In this document: positions 11,088 to 23,961 of the stretch, piece after piece
How the letters are laid out: each line of letters opens with the position of its first letter
Position numbering within the stretch: the first letter of the stretch is position 1
Source of the DNA: Beroe forskalii
Taxonomy: Eukaryota; Ctenophora; Nuda; Beroida; Beroidae
DNA: 64,000 nt
Assembly (NCBI GenBank): GCA_011033025.1
Contig: WFMF01000104.1
Coordinates: 62,001-126,000, forward strand
Direction of reading: 5' to 3'
Notes under the pieces: model-generated
What the model saw: the letters and a program-made list of their open reading frames with translations, nothing else
Told to the model about the DNA's origin: nothing
The model's database searches: none
Program-made: the position numbers and the translations under genes

Positions 11088-13320
11088 GCTTGGAATAGGC
11101 AATGAATCAGCGCTCTTAATAAGTGTATGGGGAAAGGAATGCATGGGGTGCCCAGGACTGCAATAGTAATTCAATGATCACGTTTAAAGTATTTACGACT
11201 CTACTTTGCGGTTCTTAATTTCAGGTTAAAGACTACGTCTTTCAGGGGCGCCTCCCCTTTCCCCGCTGTGGATTTGCCCTTGAGCCCCTGATACCACTGG
11301 CCTCAAGACCGCTCTGTCCTTTGGACAGTCCCTCACTTCCCGCTATCCCCCCTTTTTTGTTTCTTTTCATACTTCAACTCAATTTCAAAATACATTATGT
11401 AACGCGCCCATGTCAAATTTACTCATCCATTAATGGACAATTGGGCCCATATTTGATTTTTAGTATTGCCGGAATTTGCACTGATAATTTTTATCTGTTA
11501 AAGGACATTCTAGACCTGCAGTGATGAATTAACAATATACGAAGTGACGACGCTCAGAATTCTTATTCGCTGGTGTAACAGAGAACGGTCTGACTGGCGA
11601 CTGCAGACAATGTATGCTATTAAATCATAAATTTTGACGCACTTTACTGAATTATTTACACAAAATCATACTAGCGTACTCCTTACTTATTTATTTCCAG
11701 TATCATGTTATGCAGGCTATTCTAAGTAATTTCCAGTATGTGACCTTAACTTAATAATAACTTTGTTGACTCAATATTATATGACTTGAACGAAAATAAG
11801 TAATTTTCGCCTAATAATCTTATGACATGAAAGTGGCTCCATTGGCAAAAGAGGATCAAAAGACGTCAGAACCAAAACTTGGCTTGGAAATTAAATCACC
11901 AAGGTGACAGAACTCCGTAGCAATAGTTCTGAGAAGTGAGAACTGTACTCCCACGATGCTATCGGGATGATCCTCTTGCTCTCTTGGAGTGAGAGTCATT
12001 GCTTTATCGCTCTCTCATCTCACGCGCTACCTCACGCGTTGCGTGGCAATTACACACACATATCCGGAGAAGTATATAAATACAGGCCGGGTGAGTGCTA
12101 GCTGGTTCTATACATATATTTGTGTGTGTATCAAGTTACGAGCTGCAGCGGCGGGAGAGCATTATAATGTACGTACACTAGATGACTACGCCAGCTCAAC
12201 CTGCTCCTGCCATCTGCCTTTGTAATTCCTGGATATGATGTGCTTCCATATATCGGTCAGAGTGAGAATATTATAGTGCTTTGCTTTAGTTGACGCACTG
12301 AGAGTAATCAGGGCTTTGCTTTTGTTGACGCGCGGTACTCAGCTATATAGTATTTGTATTTTTGTTTTTGTAGTTTACTTATACGCCAAAATATAAGGTT
12401 GTATTTGAGTATTTGTTATTTTATCACAACGTTCCATATTCCGTTACTCCTTAACTCTACATTGATTGTGATCATGCTTTACGAAAGAGCCGCTAAAAGA
12501 ACGAAGAACTCTAAATTTTCTTCCTGGACACTGTCAACAATTATATGTACAGTACGTAGGTACGTATAAAATTATCTGACAGACCTACGCGTGTACCTAC
12601 TACGTAGCATTGTATGAACGGAAATTGGAAATTGGAAAACGGAAATGTTCTTATATAATGTCATCTGCGGTGTAATATGAAATGGAGGATAATGTAAGTC
12701 GACCGGAAATTCGAGCACAACGAAAACTGGAAAAAATATGAGCGTAAAATTTCAATATTTCGCGTGAACGTCGCGAATACGCGCAATAATCCTCTATCCG
12801 AGCAGTGTTCAATGAGATATTCAATGAAATATTCGTTCAATGTGATATTAATCGGAAGGTCTGCAGGAAATATCTCGGTTCCAATTGAGCAATTGGGCCA
12901 CCGTAGAAAGTTAAATACGGGAAATCGCCGAGTATTTTGACGAATGAATCGTGTGACGCTTCCTTTACATCGTACATCATCGATTGTAGGTCTAGGCTTC
13001 TAGGGAATTAGGGAATTTTATTATCTCAATTATTTCATTAAAATCAACCACTAATTGTTTGGAGAATAATTCGGTTTTTTAATTTAATAAGAAATAAATC
13101 GCTCGCAAATCGTAATTGTTGTGCAGTCCATCAGAGCTTAATTTTTGAACGCATAGGTTCCTGGAAAAGGTACCCAGAGCAACCGGTATAATCTTTCCCA
13201 CGAAACTTTCAATAATTCCAGATTTGATTGATAATTTCAATCTTTCTACCATTGAATCAGACAATGGTCTACCTACATCATATTTCGAGCGTCTCTTGGA
13301 ACTTGTGATCAATTCTCAAA
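11088..13320. other. Intergenic, no gene seen
   Basis: AT-rich sequence with only short open frames. A TATATAAATA word at about 12074 with GT-rich sequence after it could be a promoter but no coding exon follows that I can support. At 13325-13520 the sequence turns into poorly ordered fragments of the 39-bp unit with unusual runs (GGGGCC, TTTTTTAACCCC), which looks like a junction or low-quality join. Confidence 0.4.
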
Positions 13321-13324
13321 TTTA

Positions 13325-15148
13325 CTTCAATTATGGGTCCCTTTTTTAACCCCGTTACCAACCAATTTTGGGGCCTTTTAAAAACCAATTTAACCCGTTA
13401 CCAAAAGGGGCCCTTTCTGAACCACCGTTACACCAACCAATAATGGATACCTTTTGAACCACCAGTTACACCAACCTATATGGGTACCTTTCTGGAACTA
13501 CCAGTTACAAATAAACAATTGTAGCAATTTTCTGAACCACCAGGTAAACTAAACAATTATGGGAACCTTTCCGAACCACCAGTTACACTAAACAATTATA
13601 GGTACCTTTCTGAACCACCAGGTACACCAGCCAAGGGTACCTTTTCGGAACAAACAGTTACATCAACCATTAATGTATCTTCTGAACCACAGTTACCCCT
13701 AAAAATTATGGGTACCTTTCTGAGCCACCAGTTACACCAACCAATTATGGGTACCTTTCTGAACCACCAGTTACACCAACTAATTATGGGTACCTTTCCG
13801 AACCACCACTTATATGCTAACCAATTATGGGTACCTGTCTGAGCCACCAGTTACACCAACTAATTATGGGTACCTTTCTGAACCAGTTACACTAACCAAT
13901 TATGGGTACCTTTCTGAACCACCAGTTACACTAACAAATTATGGGTACGCTTTTGAACCACCAGTTACACTAAACAATTATGGGTACCTTTCTGAACCAT
14001 TAGTTACACTAACTAATTATGGGTACCTTTCTGAACCATTAGTTACACTAACTAATTATGGGTACCTTCCTGAACCATTAGTTACACCAACCAATCATGG
14101 GTACATTTCTGAACCACCAGTTACACAACCAATTATGGGTACCTTTCTAAAGTCTGAACCACCAGTTACACTAACCAATTATGGGTACCTTTCTGAGCCA
14201 CCAGTTACACCAACTAATTATGGGTACCTTTCTGAACCACCAGTTACACTAACCAATTATGGGTACCTTTCTGAACCACCAGTTACACTAACAAATTATG
14301 GGTACCTTTCTAAAGTCTGAACCACCAGTTACTAACCAATTATGGGTACCTTTGTAAAAACCACTAGTTACACCAACCAATTATGGGTACATTTCTAAAG
14401 TCTGAACCACCAGTTACACTAAGCAATTATGGGTACCTTTCAATAACCAGTTACACCAACCAATTATGGGTACCTTTTGAACCACCAGTTACACCAACCA
14501 ATTATGGGTACCTTTGTAAACCACTAGTTACACCAACCAATTATGGGTACATTTCTGAACCACCAGTTACACTAAGCAATTATGGGTACCTTTCAATAAA
14601 CCAGTTTCGCCAACCTATTATGGGTACCTTTTCTAACATTCAGTTACACTTAACAATTATGGGCACCTTTCTGAACCACCAGTTACACCAACCAATTATG
14701 GGTACCTTTCTGAACCACCAGTTACACCAACCAATTATGGGTACCTTTTTGAACCACCAGTTACACCAACCAATTATGTGTACCCTTCTGAACCACCAGG
14801 TACACTAAGCAATTATGGGTACCTTTCAATAACCAGTTACACCAGTTACCAATTATGGGTACTTTTCTGAACCACCAGTTACACAAACCAATTATGGGTA
14901 CCTTTTTGAACCACCAGTTACACCAAAAAATTATGGGTTCAGGCTACAGGTATACTAATCAATTCGTGTGTAGGTATTTATTTTTCCAACTCACCGATTT
15001 TAAAATCTTATTCCTATGATACAGGAAAATATAGGTACCTTTCGGACTGATTTGCCCTGCTAAAGCAGGGCTCAGTTTGCAAAAAGCAGGGCAAAAAAGA
15101 AGGGCAAAGCAGGGCACCCTGCGAAAGAAGGGCAAATTGGCAGCTATG
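13325..15148 (+). mobile_element. hAT-like minisatellite element, copy 2 (left end missing)
   Basis: Reverse-complement duplicate of copy 1. The right end is intact: AGGGC-rich terminal region, then GGCAGCTATG ending at 15148, followed by ACATTGAT, the complement of the target duplication at copy 1. The left terminal sequence is absent. The array starts abruptly at about 13325 in degraded units and has about 40 repeats. Because it shares insertion site and flank with copy 1, it arose by duplication of the whole region, not by a separate insertion. Confidence 0.75.
13540..14940 (+). repeat. 39-bp tandem array (about 36 units)
   Basis: Same 39-bp unit as at 5.95-8.95 kb, now in plus orientation. 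The block order near 13810-14320 mirrors 6570-7080 closely, including the TTTCTAAAGTCTGAACC variant, which supports an inverted duplication. The array is shorter than its partner, so units were lost or collapsed. Confidence 0.88.
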
Positions 15149-15638
15149 ACATTGATACATCTATACTCGTTACAAAGTGGCGTTTGCTGCTGTGCTCTTC
15201 GTTTTAGAATGAAACTCTTTGCTTTCTTCTGTCCTTGCCTAGGTCACACATGCAATCGGTGTGTTTAGGGTGAATCGGCGACCCTATTCAAATTATTCAG
15301 TAAGGTATTCTTTATTTCATTAACTAATCAATCAGTTTTCGCTAAGTAGAATATTTTCAAAGTTATAGTATAATTAATTGACATTTGGAATCAAGATAAG
15401 ATGTAAACATATATGTGAGCTTTCAAGAAATTACCCCCTAAGGGCTTAAGTCCGACTTCATATACCTCGGGTAGTCAGTTGTCACTAATAAATAAGATCT
15501 TCGAATTTTGTTCATATTAATTTGATTGAAAGTGTTGAATGTGGGTCGTAGGGAATCTTTTTTTAGTATATGTGTTTCCGGAGTGAAAATTTTATTGCTA
15601 TTATTATCAACTGTCTTGTACAGTAATTAGCAGAAAGG

Positions 15639-18600
15639 ATGACAGTTTCTCTGGATATGATCATGGGTGAGGTGGTGGAAAGATCAGAGTCATGTGCTGA
15701 GCGGTGCATTCAGATCATCAAACCTCATGCGAAGGGTCTAGCTAAGGTATGCTCACAATGAATATATTGCATTAATATCTTTTGATCAATAACCCCTTGT
15801 TTCACTAAACCAGTTCGAAACATAGGAAGAATGTAAGAATTTACTCAGATCAATTGAAACGATGCGACTCTTGAGTATAACACCACTGAAGCCACTGATA
15901 AAAATTATTATCATAAATTTCCGACTATTAATTCATCACGAAAATAGCGATAGCATGAATTTCGGCGGAAAGATTGGGTCGGACTTTTCGCACATGACGA
16001 AAAGAAAAATAGTGATCATTTATAAGTAAATCAAGTCCATCTCAAATACCATCTTGTAACAAAGTAAACTTTACATTGTTCAAAACAAAGTTTAACTCCC
16101 AGGAAAAGTAACTAGCTAAGTATAGTAGCTAACATGCAGTAGACCTACAACAGTAATTAACCTCCCCGTTTACTCGCTCTAAAGTAGTTTTTCTGAGCAG
16201 CCTCATTCAAAGTTTAGGCTTTCTTTTCGGTACAGGACGAACATTTAGTACCCGGCAGTTTAAGAGATAGGCGCTGAGATATCACGTCATTTTCATAGCT
16301 TGGAGTAATCAATTGACGACTTAGAACGGTATATTATTTTTCACGGCAGGGTTCTATAATCGGTACATTTTGCACACATAACAGCTCTCTGGGATCTCTC
16401 CCCCGTAAAATATATTGGCAAAACACAAAACTTGTACAAGTATAAAATGCTTGCGCCGACTAAGCAGTTAGAGATGATTATGCGAGCAGTATCTCTCAGT
16501 ATAACAGCTTAACCAGGAAATTAGGTGGAACATAGAAATACAACTCATTATGGTGTTTCGTGAAGATGTTTATTATACTTAATTACTTAGCATAATTCTC
16601 ACGATATAATTTTGAATTTGAACCTTTTTCAGTTTGGAACTCTGTTCTTCCACATCATGCTGTGCTTCCTGATAGTCTTCAAGTTCAAACAGTTCAGTCT
16701 CTTTATCGGGTACTCCCTTGGTCTGCAAGGGGAAAAAAGTAAGTGGTTTGGTATTTGGAAAAAAAGTTACATAGGGAGAAAATAGAAAGATTGCAGTGCA
16801 ACCACATATTTCTATTTTTCCAGTTGTATTTTATCTAACGACCTTAACATAAGAAGCGGAGGTCCCTATTGGTTTTGAAAGGGCCCCCTAGAAAAAATTA
16901 GAGCAGGAGGGCCTTGGCCCCGGGCCAGCTCGAAAGATTATGCAATGGTATGTAAAAAAATAACACCCTCCATCCCCTCAGTCCCGTGTGTGAGACAGAA
17001 CTTCGAACTGCCTGGTGAGGATGTGCTGAAGATGACGACCCGATCTCTGGACGTGTGCCTGGAGAAATGCCGGATCTACAATAACGATCATGAGAATAGA
17101 GAAGAGAATGAGGAAGAGGAGGAGGCAGCCTCGAAGAAGTGCAAAGCAGTATCTTTTACAAGTGACAGGACCTTCAGTCCGAACTGCTGGCTGAAAGGAA
17201 CGCACTTCAAGGATAATACACTAGTGGAAAGGCAAGGGTTTCTAACAAGGAATCTAAACTGTAAGGAAGGTGAGTATACTGAGTGTAGGGACATGGGCGG
17301 TGATGTCTTTCATCAATTTGCTGAAAATTTTTCTTGATGATCCGCAACTTTTCAGCTTGTGTGATGTCTGAGTTGTAACTTGTATAGCAAATCATAGTGC
17401 ACTGTTATATCATACAACCTTTCAGAAGATGAGAACTATTCGAAGAAGAGATTTCCGAAGAACACCTCCTATACGATGATAACCCTGACTCTCCTAGTTC
17501 TTCTCACAAGAATTGTTTCTCTGGTCCTGATTGTGCTCAACAGACACATCTTCCTAGCGTGTACCCTCCTGGCTGTACCCTTCATAGTAACAGTAAGTGA
17601 TTCCAAACCGCTGCGGGGGGCCAGCTAGACCCCTGATAAGCTCTTCACACTTTCATATCATATTATGCTATTATGATATTAACGATCAGTAAGTGTTTGT
17701 TTGAGTGGGTCATTGTTACTTTGCATTTGCAACTTCTTACTTTCTCACTTTCTTCATATCAGTGAGTTGCACGAGCTGCTGTATCATTATTAACGATCTA
17801 TTTTCTAATCTACTTCGCAAGTGATAATATTCAAACGTTTCAGATTTTCATTCAATTGAAGTTTATGTTGGACATGAATTTCCATCCATCTTCTTTTCCT
17901 TATTTTCTAACGTGAGTTGAACGAAGTTGTCCCGAATTCTTAACTTAAAGCAGTTTTCTATAACTCTGCAACTTAACATCCTGCCCCCATTGACTAAATA
18001 TATTATTTAACTCAACATTTCATGCACTTTCAACCCTCTAACCCTCTGACATCTCCTGACTGCAGGATTCTGAGTCTGATTGGGTGTCTGCTGATGGTAT
18101 TAGCAGAGAGCTTGGAAGAGAAGGACCTACATCTGGTGGGTCTACCCAGCTGGGGCGTCAACAAGAGGATGAGTTACATAACCCTCATCTGCAGGATCAA
18201 CATCGTGTGTATCATTTTCGGGGTCAGTTTTACTTATAATAGGTTTTCTTGGCTGGTTTCCTAGACAGACCAGTGTTATCTATCGATCATGGCGGAAAAT
18301 CCTTACGCATTACTTCGTTAGTGTTTGTTTGTTCTCTGTTGATTTTAATTTGGATCTTGATTACCAAAAACATCAAATTAGCAAAACCACGTGATTGCAA
18401 CTTTAACATGTAAAAATACTAACAATATATTCAATTACAGAGTCAGATGAGTCGGACCCTTGATTACATCTTCCAGAGAAATGGAGATATAGGGATAATC
18501 GCTGTCATCCAGCTAATTGTAAGTCTTTTAGTCTTTTACGTAAGTAATTATTTGCTTTAATAATGTACTATGTCGTAGTAGGTAATGACTATAAAGATTA

Positions 18601-19443
18601 TAATTGTCTTAGAACTTTAGCTAGCAAGTTGAAATGTGATTCCATTTATGAATTGTTCATAACAGTTCATTACATTCTAAATTGCCGTCAACCACCCCAT
18701 GAAATGAACCATTCCACCCCTCCATCACCATCTCTTCCTCCGCAGCTTCTTATTCCAGTAGTGATATCAGTGGTAGTAGGCTACAAAACCAAAGTGATGT
18801 CAGTCATCCTTGCAGCTTGGCTTACTCTAGCCTCCCTCTTCCTGCATCCCTTCTTCCTCCACTTGGCTCAGGGCATGACCTTCAAGTACGTTATTTCCAC
18901 ATGTTCCGAGATGTTATCGATGATTTAGTAATTTCTTAAATTTACGGGTTCCGGTAACTTTGGATCAAATTAAACTCTAAAGGTCCGAGTACATATGGAT
19001 TTGAACGTTACAGTCGACTATCATACGATATGTTCTAAGAATCAAAGTGCAAAATTTTGAAATGATTATTAAGTTTCATAAGATCATACTTCAAATCTGC
19101 ACATCAAATTTCAGGTTTTGGATGGATGTTATTTTCTTTGGTGTCAACTTTTCTGGCGTGGGATCACTAATCTACATAGCTGTTTTAGGTAAGTGACTAA
19201 TCTACAATGCTGTTCTAGATAAGTTGTGCATTTATTTTTGTGTGTTCAGTGTTGCACGAGGTTTTGTTATGTCAATTGCTGGAGAAAAATAAGAAAAAAA
19301 AAAAACTTTCGTTATTGAACAATAATTTCTTTGACTACAGTAGCTTAGAAGATCATTATTTAAGTGTCTCCAGTCTGTTATATATGCCTTGAATTATTAC
19401 TATGAATACTCCAGGGGCTATAGATCCTGGTAGCGTTAATTAA
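15639..19443 (+). CDS. SURF4-like ER cargo receptor with a PAN-like luminal insert (complete, ten exons)
   Basis: Exons: 15639-15746, 16633-16738, 16982-17269, 17426-17592, 17844-17911, 18066-18222, 18441-18518, 18746-18885, 19115-19188, 19415-19443. All junctions are GT-AG and phases match throughout, giving 404 residues. Exons 4-10 follow SURF4 in order: LKFMLDM, LLMVLAESLEE, the GYKTKVMSVILAAWL helix (SURF4 has GFKTKLAALTLVVWL), FWMDVIFFGVNFSGVGSLIY, and a short glycine-containing tail. Exon 1 resembles the SURF4 N-terminal helix. Exon 3 encodes about 95 residues absent from human SURF4 (269 residues): PCVRQNFELPGED, LDVCLEKC, an EENEEEEE stretch, KKCKAVSF, PNCWLKG and NLNC, the six-cysteine pattern of PAN/apple modules. 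It lies between helices 1 and 2, expected to face the ER lumen. SURF4 exports soluble cargo from the ER. The last exon is the least certain. Confidence 0.78.
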
Positions 19444-19579
19444 GCAAAATTAAGTAATTATAGCTGACACTAGACCTGGGAAGTAGAGAAGAACAATCGC
19501 CCTCTCACGATCACATGTGGCACGTGTATAGTTAGAGATGAGGCAAAACTTGCTTCCATGAGCTTGTCTTCTAGCTTGA

Positions 19580-19780
19580 TCTGACTTGTATTTTATAGTT
19601 AGGCTTACTAAGGAGTCCGATAGGCTTACTTAGAGTGTGGATAGCTAACTTAGGAGTGATAGGCTTACTTAAGTACTTAGGAGGTGACGGGCTTACTTAG
19701 GTTAGTGATAGGCTTACCTAGGAGTGTGTGATAAGATTACTAAGGTGTGATACGGTTACTTGATACTTGGCTACCCATTA
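19580..19780. repeat. Imperfect repeats of GTGATAGGCTTACTTAGGA
   Basis: Six or so irregular units built on TAGGCTTACTTAGGAG and TGATAGGCTTAC, spaced 20-36 bp. They lie just downstream of the SURF4-like gene. No coding signal. Confidence 0.6.
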
Positions 19781-20105
19781 GTAAGAGGATTGCTGGGAGT
19801 CTGAGTGGGTTGCCTGTAGTACAATAGAGTTGTTCAGGAGAAGTGAGAAGGCTACAAGAAGACTATGTGTCTTAGCATAAGCTGCTGTTGCCTAAGCCTT
19901 GTACTGTTAAATCAGGGCAGTTTAGCGAGTTCATGGAGAGTAAAATTAGTGAGGTCCACCTCTGACCTTGCTTATGATAGATTATTAGCTTTGGCAGTAA
20001 GGAGTTACGGCAGAGACAAAATTGATGCCTGCCATATCCTTGGTTTTAATCAATGAAATTAAATTAACAAGATAGGAATCAAATAATTGCCTAAACGGGC
20101 TAATA

Positions 20106-20640
20106 CAAAGACTGCAGAACTCATAACACACTCTCTCTCCACTCACAACACACCCTTTCCACTCATAACACGCCCCTATCAACTCATAACACACCTCTCC
20201 ACTCATAACACACCACTCAACTCATAACACACCACTATTTACTCATAACCTGCCCCTTTACGCATCCTCTCCACTCATAACACACCCCTCTCCACTCATA
20301 ACACACCCTTCTCCACTCATAACACACCTTTATCCACTCATAACACGCCCCTATCAATTGATAACACACCCCTCTCCACTCACAACACACCTCTTTCCAC
20401 TCATAACACGCCCCTTTCTACTCATAACACACCTCTCTCCACCCATAACACACCACTCTCAACTCATAATACACCCCTCTCCACTCATATACCACCCCTT
20501 TCAAGTCATAACACACCCTATTTACTCATATCCCACCCCAATTTACTCGAAACACACCCCTCTCCACTCATAACCAACCCCTCTCCACTCATCACCCAAC
20601 CCTATTTACTCAAAACACACCCCTCTTCACTCATATTCCA
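20106..20640. repeat. Minisatellite of about 21-23 bp (CTCATAACACACCCCTCTCCA)
   Basis: About 24 tandem units built on ACTCATAACACACC followed by CCTCTCC, with point variation and occasional ATTTACTC variants. Strongly strand-asymmetric (C-rich on plus, G-poor). Frames open across it are by-products. Confidence 0.85.
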
Positions 20641-20644
20641 CATC

Positions 20645-21040
20645 TGAACAATGAACAACCCTCCCGTACCTAATTACTTAATTAGAGAAGCCCCTGGCTC
20701 TTTAAGCAAACTCTTCCCTGACTTTTCGAGCATTTCCCTTATTTGAAGCATTATCACAACTTTTGGACCTTTTCCCACTTTTAAGGGAATCCCTCATTTC
20801 TGCATACGGGCCCTTGAGTAGCATTTGTAGGTCGTTCACTGTTTGAATGGCCATTTCTAAAGTTAGTAGTTACATAGAAAAATAGCAAAAGTATACAAGT
20901 TTCCATACAAGGGTTACTGTACTTAACATGTTCAAGCCACAAAATGACCCGTGTAAAGGTTGAAAGAAATGCGAAAACGGTAACAAGCCAAACACACGCA
21001 CGAGCAAACACACAGAAACGAACAGGGGACAAAATCAGTG
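20645..21040. other. Intergenic, no gene seen
   Basis: Ordinary AT-rich sequence between the minisatellite and the CCCCGG composite repeat. Only short frames without recognisable features. Confidence 0.4.
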
Positions 21041-22940
21041 GTCGACCGGGGCCCCGGCCCCGGCCCCGGCCAAAATCACTGCCCCCGGCTCTTCCCGGCC
21101 CCGGCCAAAATTGAGGAAGAGACCGGGGCCCCGGCCCCGGCCCAGCCCCGGCCGAATTTTTTAACCCCGGCCCCGGCCTAAAATCGTGATTTTACCGGGG
21201 AATTGGCCGGGGATTTAACATTTACCTTTTCAGATGGAAATTTGTGAATTCCATACTAATTTCCTCATTTGACGTGAAACGGGACGATATATTTTTTCCA
21301 TCCAATGATATTACTAATGCTTAGGACATTTAACTTCTCAATAGGTCGCTCAAGACGCGTACTCACGTACATTTTAATTACTTGAAATTGAAGGGAAAAT
21401 TTTTATTGAGCTCATGCTGCTATCTATCGACCTCTAATCACCACCCCTAGACCAGCATCTATCATCGAAGTTTAACTTTCGTGTTATTTTTGCTTCGACG
21501 AGACATGTAAACACGTTGAAAATAGACGAATATGCTGTTTTAAAAAGGCTAAATTATATTGTTGAGGCATCACCTATTTTATCAGCCTTATTAAACACTT
21601 GGTTTCTGGAGGTTGTCGCCCCCAGGGCACTCGACACACTTAAGTTCCACAAGACTCTTGATCATTCTTCAGGACCAGACGTGTTGAAAAGATACAAAAA
21701 TAGAGCCCTGATGCTATAAAAGCGACTGTTCTATTTGCATTATAGGTCATCTAGCTTCTGGGGGCTGCCGCCCCCAGACCCCTACATATCATTCGTTTGA
21801 AAAATACGAGAATCGAGCTGAAATACTAAAGAGGCGATTATTCTATTTGCGCAGGTCGTCAGGCTTCTAAGGGCTGCCGCCCAAGACCCCTGCATATCAT
21901 TGAATTTCAGTGACAGTCTTGATTTTGCTCAGAAGTTAGACCAAATACGTCGAAAGAATACGAAAAATAAAGTTGAAATGCTACAGAGGCAACGATTCTA
22001 TTTCTTTTTGCTCAGGTCTTCTTGCTTCTGGGGGCTGCCGCCCCCAGACCCCTGCATATCATTGAATTTCAGTGACGGTCTTGATTCTGCTTCGACCAGA
22101 TTCGTTTGAAAAATACGAGAAATTGAGTTGAAATACTAAAAGGCGATTATTCTATTTGCTCAGGTCGTCTGGATTCTAAGGGCTGCCGCCCCAGACCCAT
22201 GTATATCATTGAATTTCAGTGACAGTCTTGATTTTGCTCAGAAGTTAGACCAAATACGTTGACAGAATACGAAAAATAGAGTTGAAATGCTACACAGGCA
22301 ACGATTCTATTTCTTTTTGCCCAGGTCGTCTGGCTTCTGGGGGCAGCTGCCTCCAGAGTACAGAGTCTGGAATCTGGAGGCGGCTGCCCCCAGAAGCCAC
22401 ACGACCTGAGCAAATAGAATATTCGCCTCTTAAGTATTTCAACTCAATTTCTCGAATTTTTCAAACGAATCTTGTCGAAGCAAAAGAAAGACCGTCACCG
22501 AAATTCAATGATATGGAGGGGTCTGGACTTCAGACCGCTGCATATCATTGAATTTCAGTGACGGTCTTGATTTTGCTTCGACCAGATTTGTTTGAAAAAT
22601 ACGAGAAATTGAGTTGAAATATTAAAGAGGCAATTATTCTATTTGCTAAGGTTGTCTGGCTTCTGGGGGATGCCGCCTCCAGACCCCTACATATCATTGA
22701 ATTTCAGTGATTTTGCTTAAATGTGTATATTTTTCGCATATTTTGTATTCCATTTCTTGTCTTAAAAGTACTCCGGCCCAATTTTCTTTATCTAAGTTTG
22801 GTCAGCAGTCCCCGGCCCCGGCTAAATTGATGCTTCCCCGGCCCCGGCCCCGGCCCCGGTCAAATTTCCCAAGTCTTCCCCGGCCCCGGCCTGAATCGCC
22901 ATCCCCGGCCCCGGCTGAGATCCCGCCCCCGGTCGGCCAC
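21041..22940. repeat. Composite repeat: CCCCGG tracts flanking roughly eight tandem units of about 110-160 bp
   Basis: Both ends are made of CCCCGGCC runs in the same orientation (21041-21190 and 22808-22935). Between them a unit recurs containing CTGGGGGCTGCCGCCCCCAG, then ACCCCTGCATATCATTGAAT, then TTTCAGTGACGGTCTTGATT, then GAGTTGAAATACTAAAG and TTCTATTTGCTCAGGTCGTC. Copies start near 21605, 21755, 21862, 22025, 22170, 22330, 22520 and 22660. One copy (about 22370-22520) is inverted, which gives a large local palindrome. The GC hairpin CTGGGGGC-TGCC-GCCCCCAG marks each unit. No protein is recognised. Confidence 0.75.
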
Positions 22941-23572
22941 TGGACAAGATTTGTCCATGCTCTCTCGCATCCACCACACACAGCAACCGCGCGCATTGGT
23001 TATTGTCACGTAACAGTGCTGCGGTACCTCTTTCGTAGACAGTAATGTACTTTTTTACACCCTTTCGGGGTTTTTCTTTATAGAAATCCACATTTTTGAA
23101 GATAGAGACTTGGGACCTTCGGGAATCGATAGAGGATAAAATTCTGCAGTGTAGGTTGATCATAGATTTTTGATATCATGTTCTGAGCTTCACAGTGAAT
23201 CGCTGAACGTGGCGCTACTGGAAAACCTTGTTTTCTGCTGCGAGGTGTTATTGATCATAACTTCTGACATGAAAGCCCTATTCCAATGATCTTTACACCT
23301 CTGAACTCCCTGTGCTGTGCTCTATTGAATGGCCATCTTCCAGATCACTCTATCTGAAGTTTAGTCCATGAAATGGGGCAATATCGTTGCAAAATTGCTG
23401 CGTTTCCCAAAACTGCGCACAAAGTACTAGCAGCTGCGGTACCTCGCGTTCCGGGGGTGATTAAAGCCGTTTTCATTTTTGACTGTTCTCCCTCTCCCGG
23501 TGTAGACTTTTCTGAGGAACGGATAATGATATTCCGGGAACTGGAAAGTGACGTTCCGCCTAACAATTAAAG

Positions 23573-23613
23573 AATTAGAGACAGAATTGACAGTGCCAAT
23601 TCTATCTCTAATT
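23573..23613. repeat. Short hairpin
   Basis: AATTAGAGACAGAATTG and CAATTCTATCTCTAATT are complementary except for one base, with a loop of a few bases. It lies about 350 bp upstream of the protease gene. No known RNA class. Confidence 0.6.
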
Positions 23614-23903
23614 GACACTCTCTTTTATTGAAACGTCTGAAACTTCTCAGTACTGAGAAATTATGCGGAATGTTCACAACTTTTCATTAAACATAGTTAA
23701 ACTTGTAACATTGTTAAACTTAATGAAACAGGTTCATTCTGCTCTATAAACGTCAGTGAGGTGTTACAACGCCCTAAAACGAGGTTGGAAAGTGGAAATA
23801 TTGATTAACAAGGGTCTAAATTCAAAGAAAGTGCCCAAGTAACACTTACCCAAGACATTTCATATAGCAAAGCTAAACATCTGGCAGAGATGCTAGAGGA
23901 GGA

Positions 23904-23909
23904 TATAAG
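23904..23909 (+). promoter_or_regulatory. Possible TATA box of the protease gene
   Basis: GATATAAGC stands about 55 bp before the ATG at 23962 in a purine-rich stretch, followed by an ACACATTCACAACTCACAACACACG leader in two short runs. Position suits a TATA box with a 5' leader of about 25-30 nt. Confidence 0.45.
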
Positions 23910-23961
23910 CAGAGGAGGCTGAGGATCCACACATTCACAACTCACAACACACGTCACAGAG

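Noticed and set aside
22707..23045. Pro/Arg-rich frame across the CCCCGG tract
   Set aside because: Low-complexity translation of a simple repeat.
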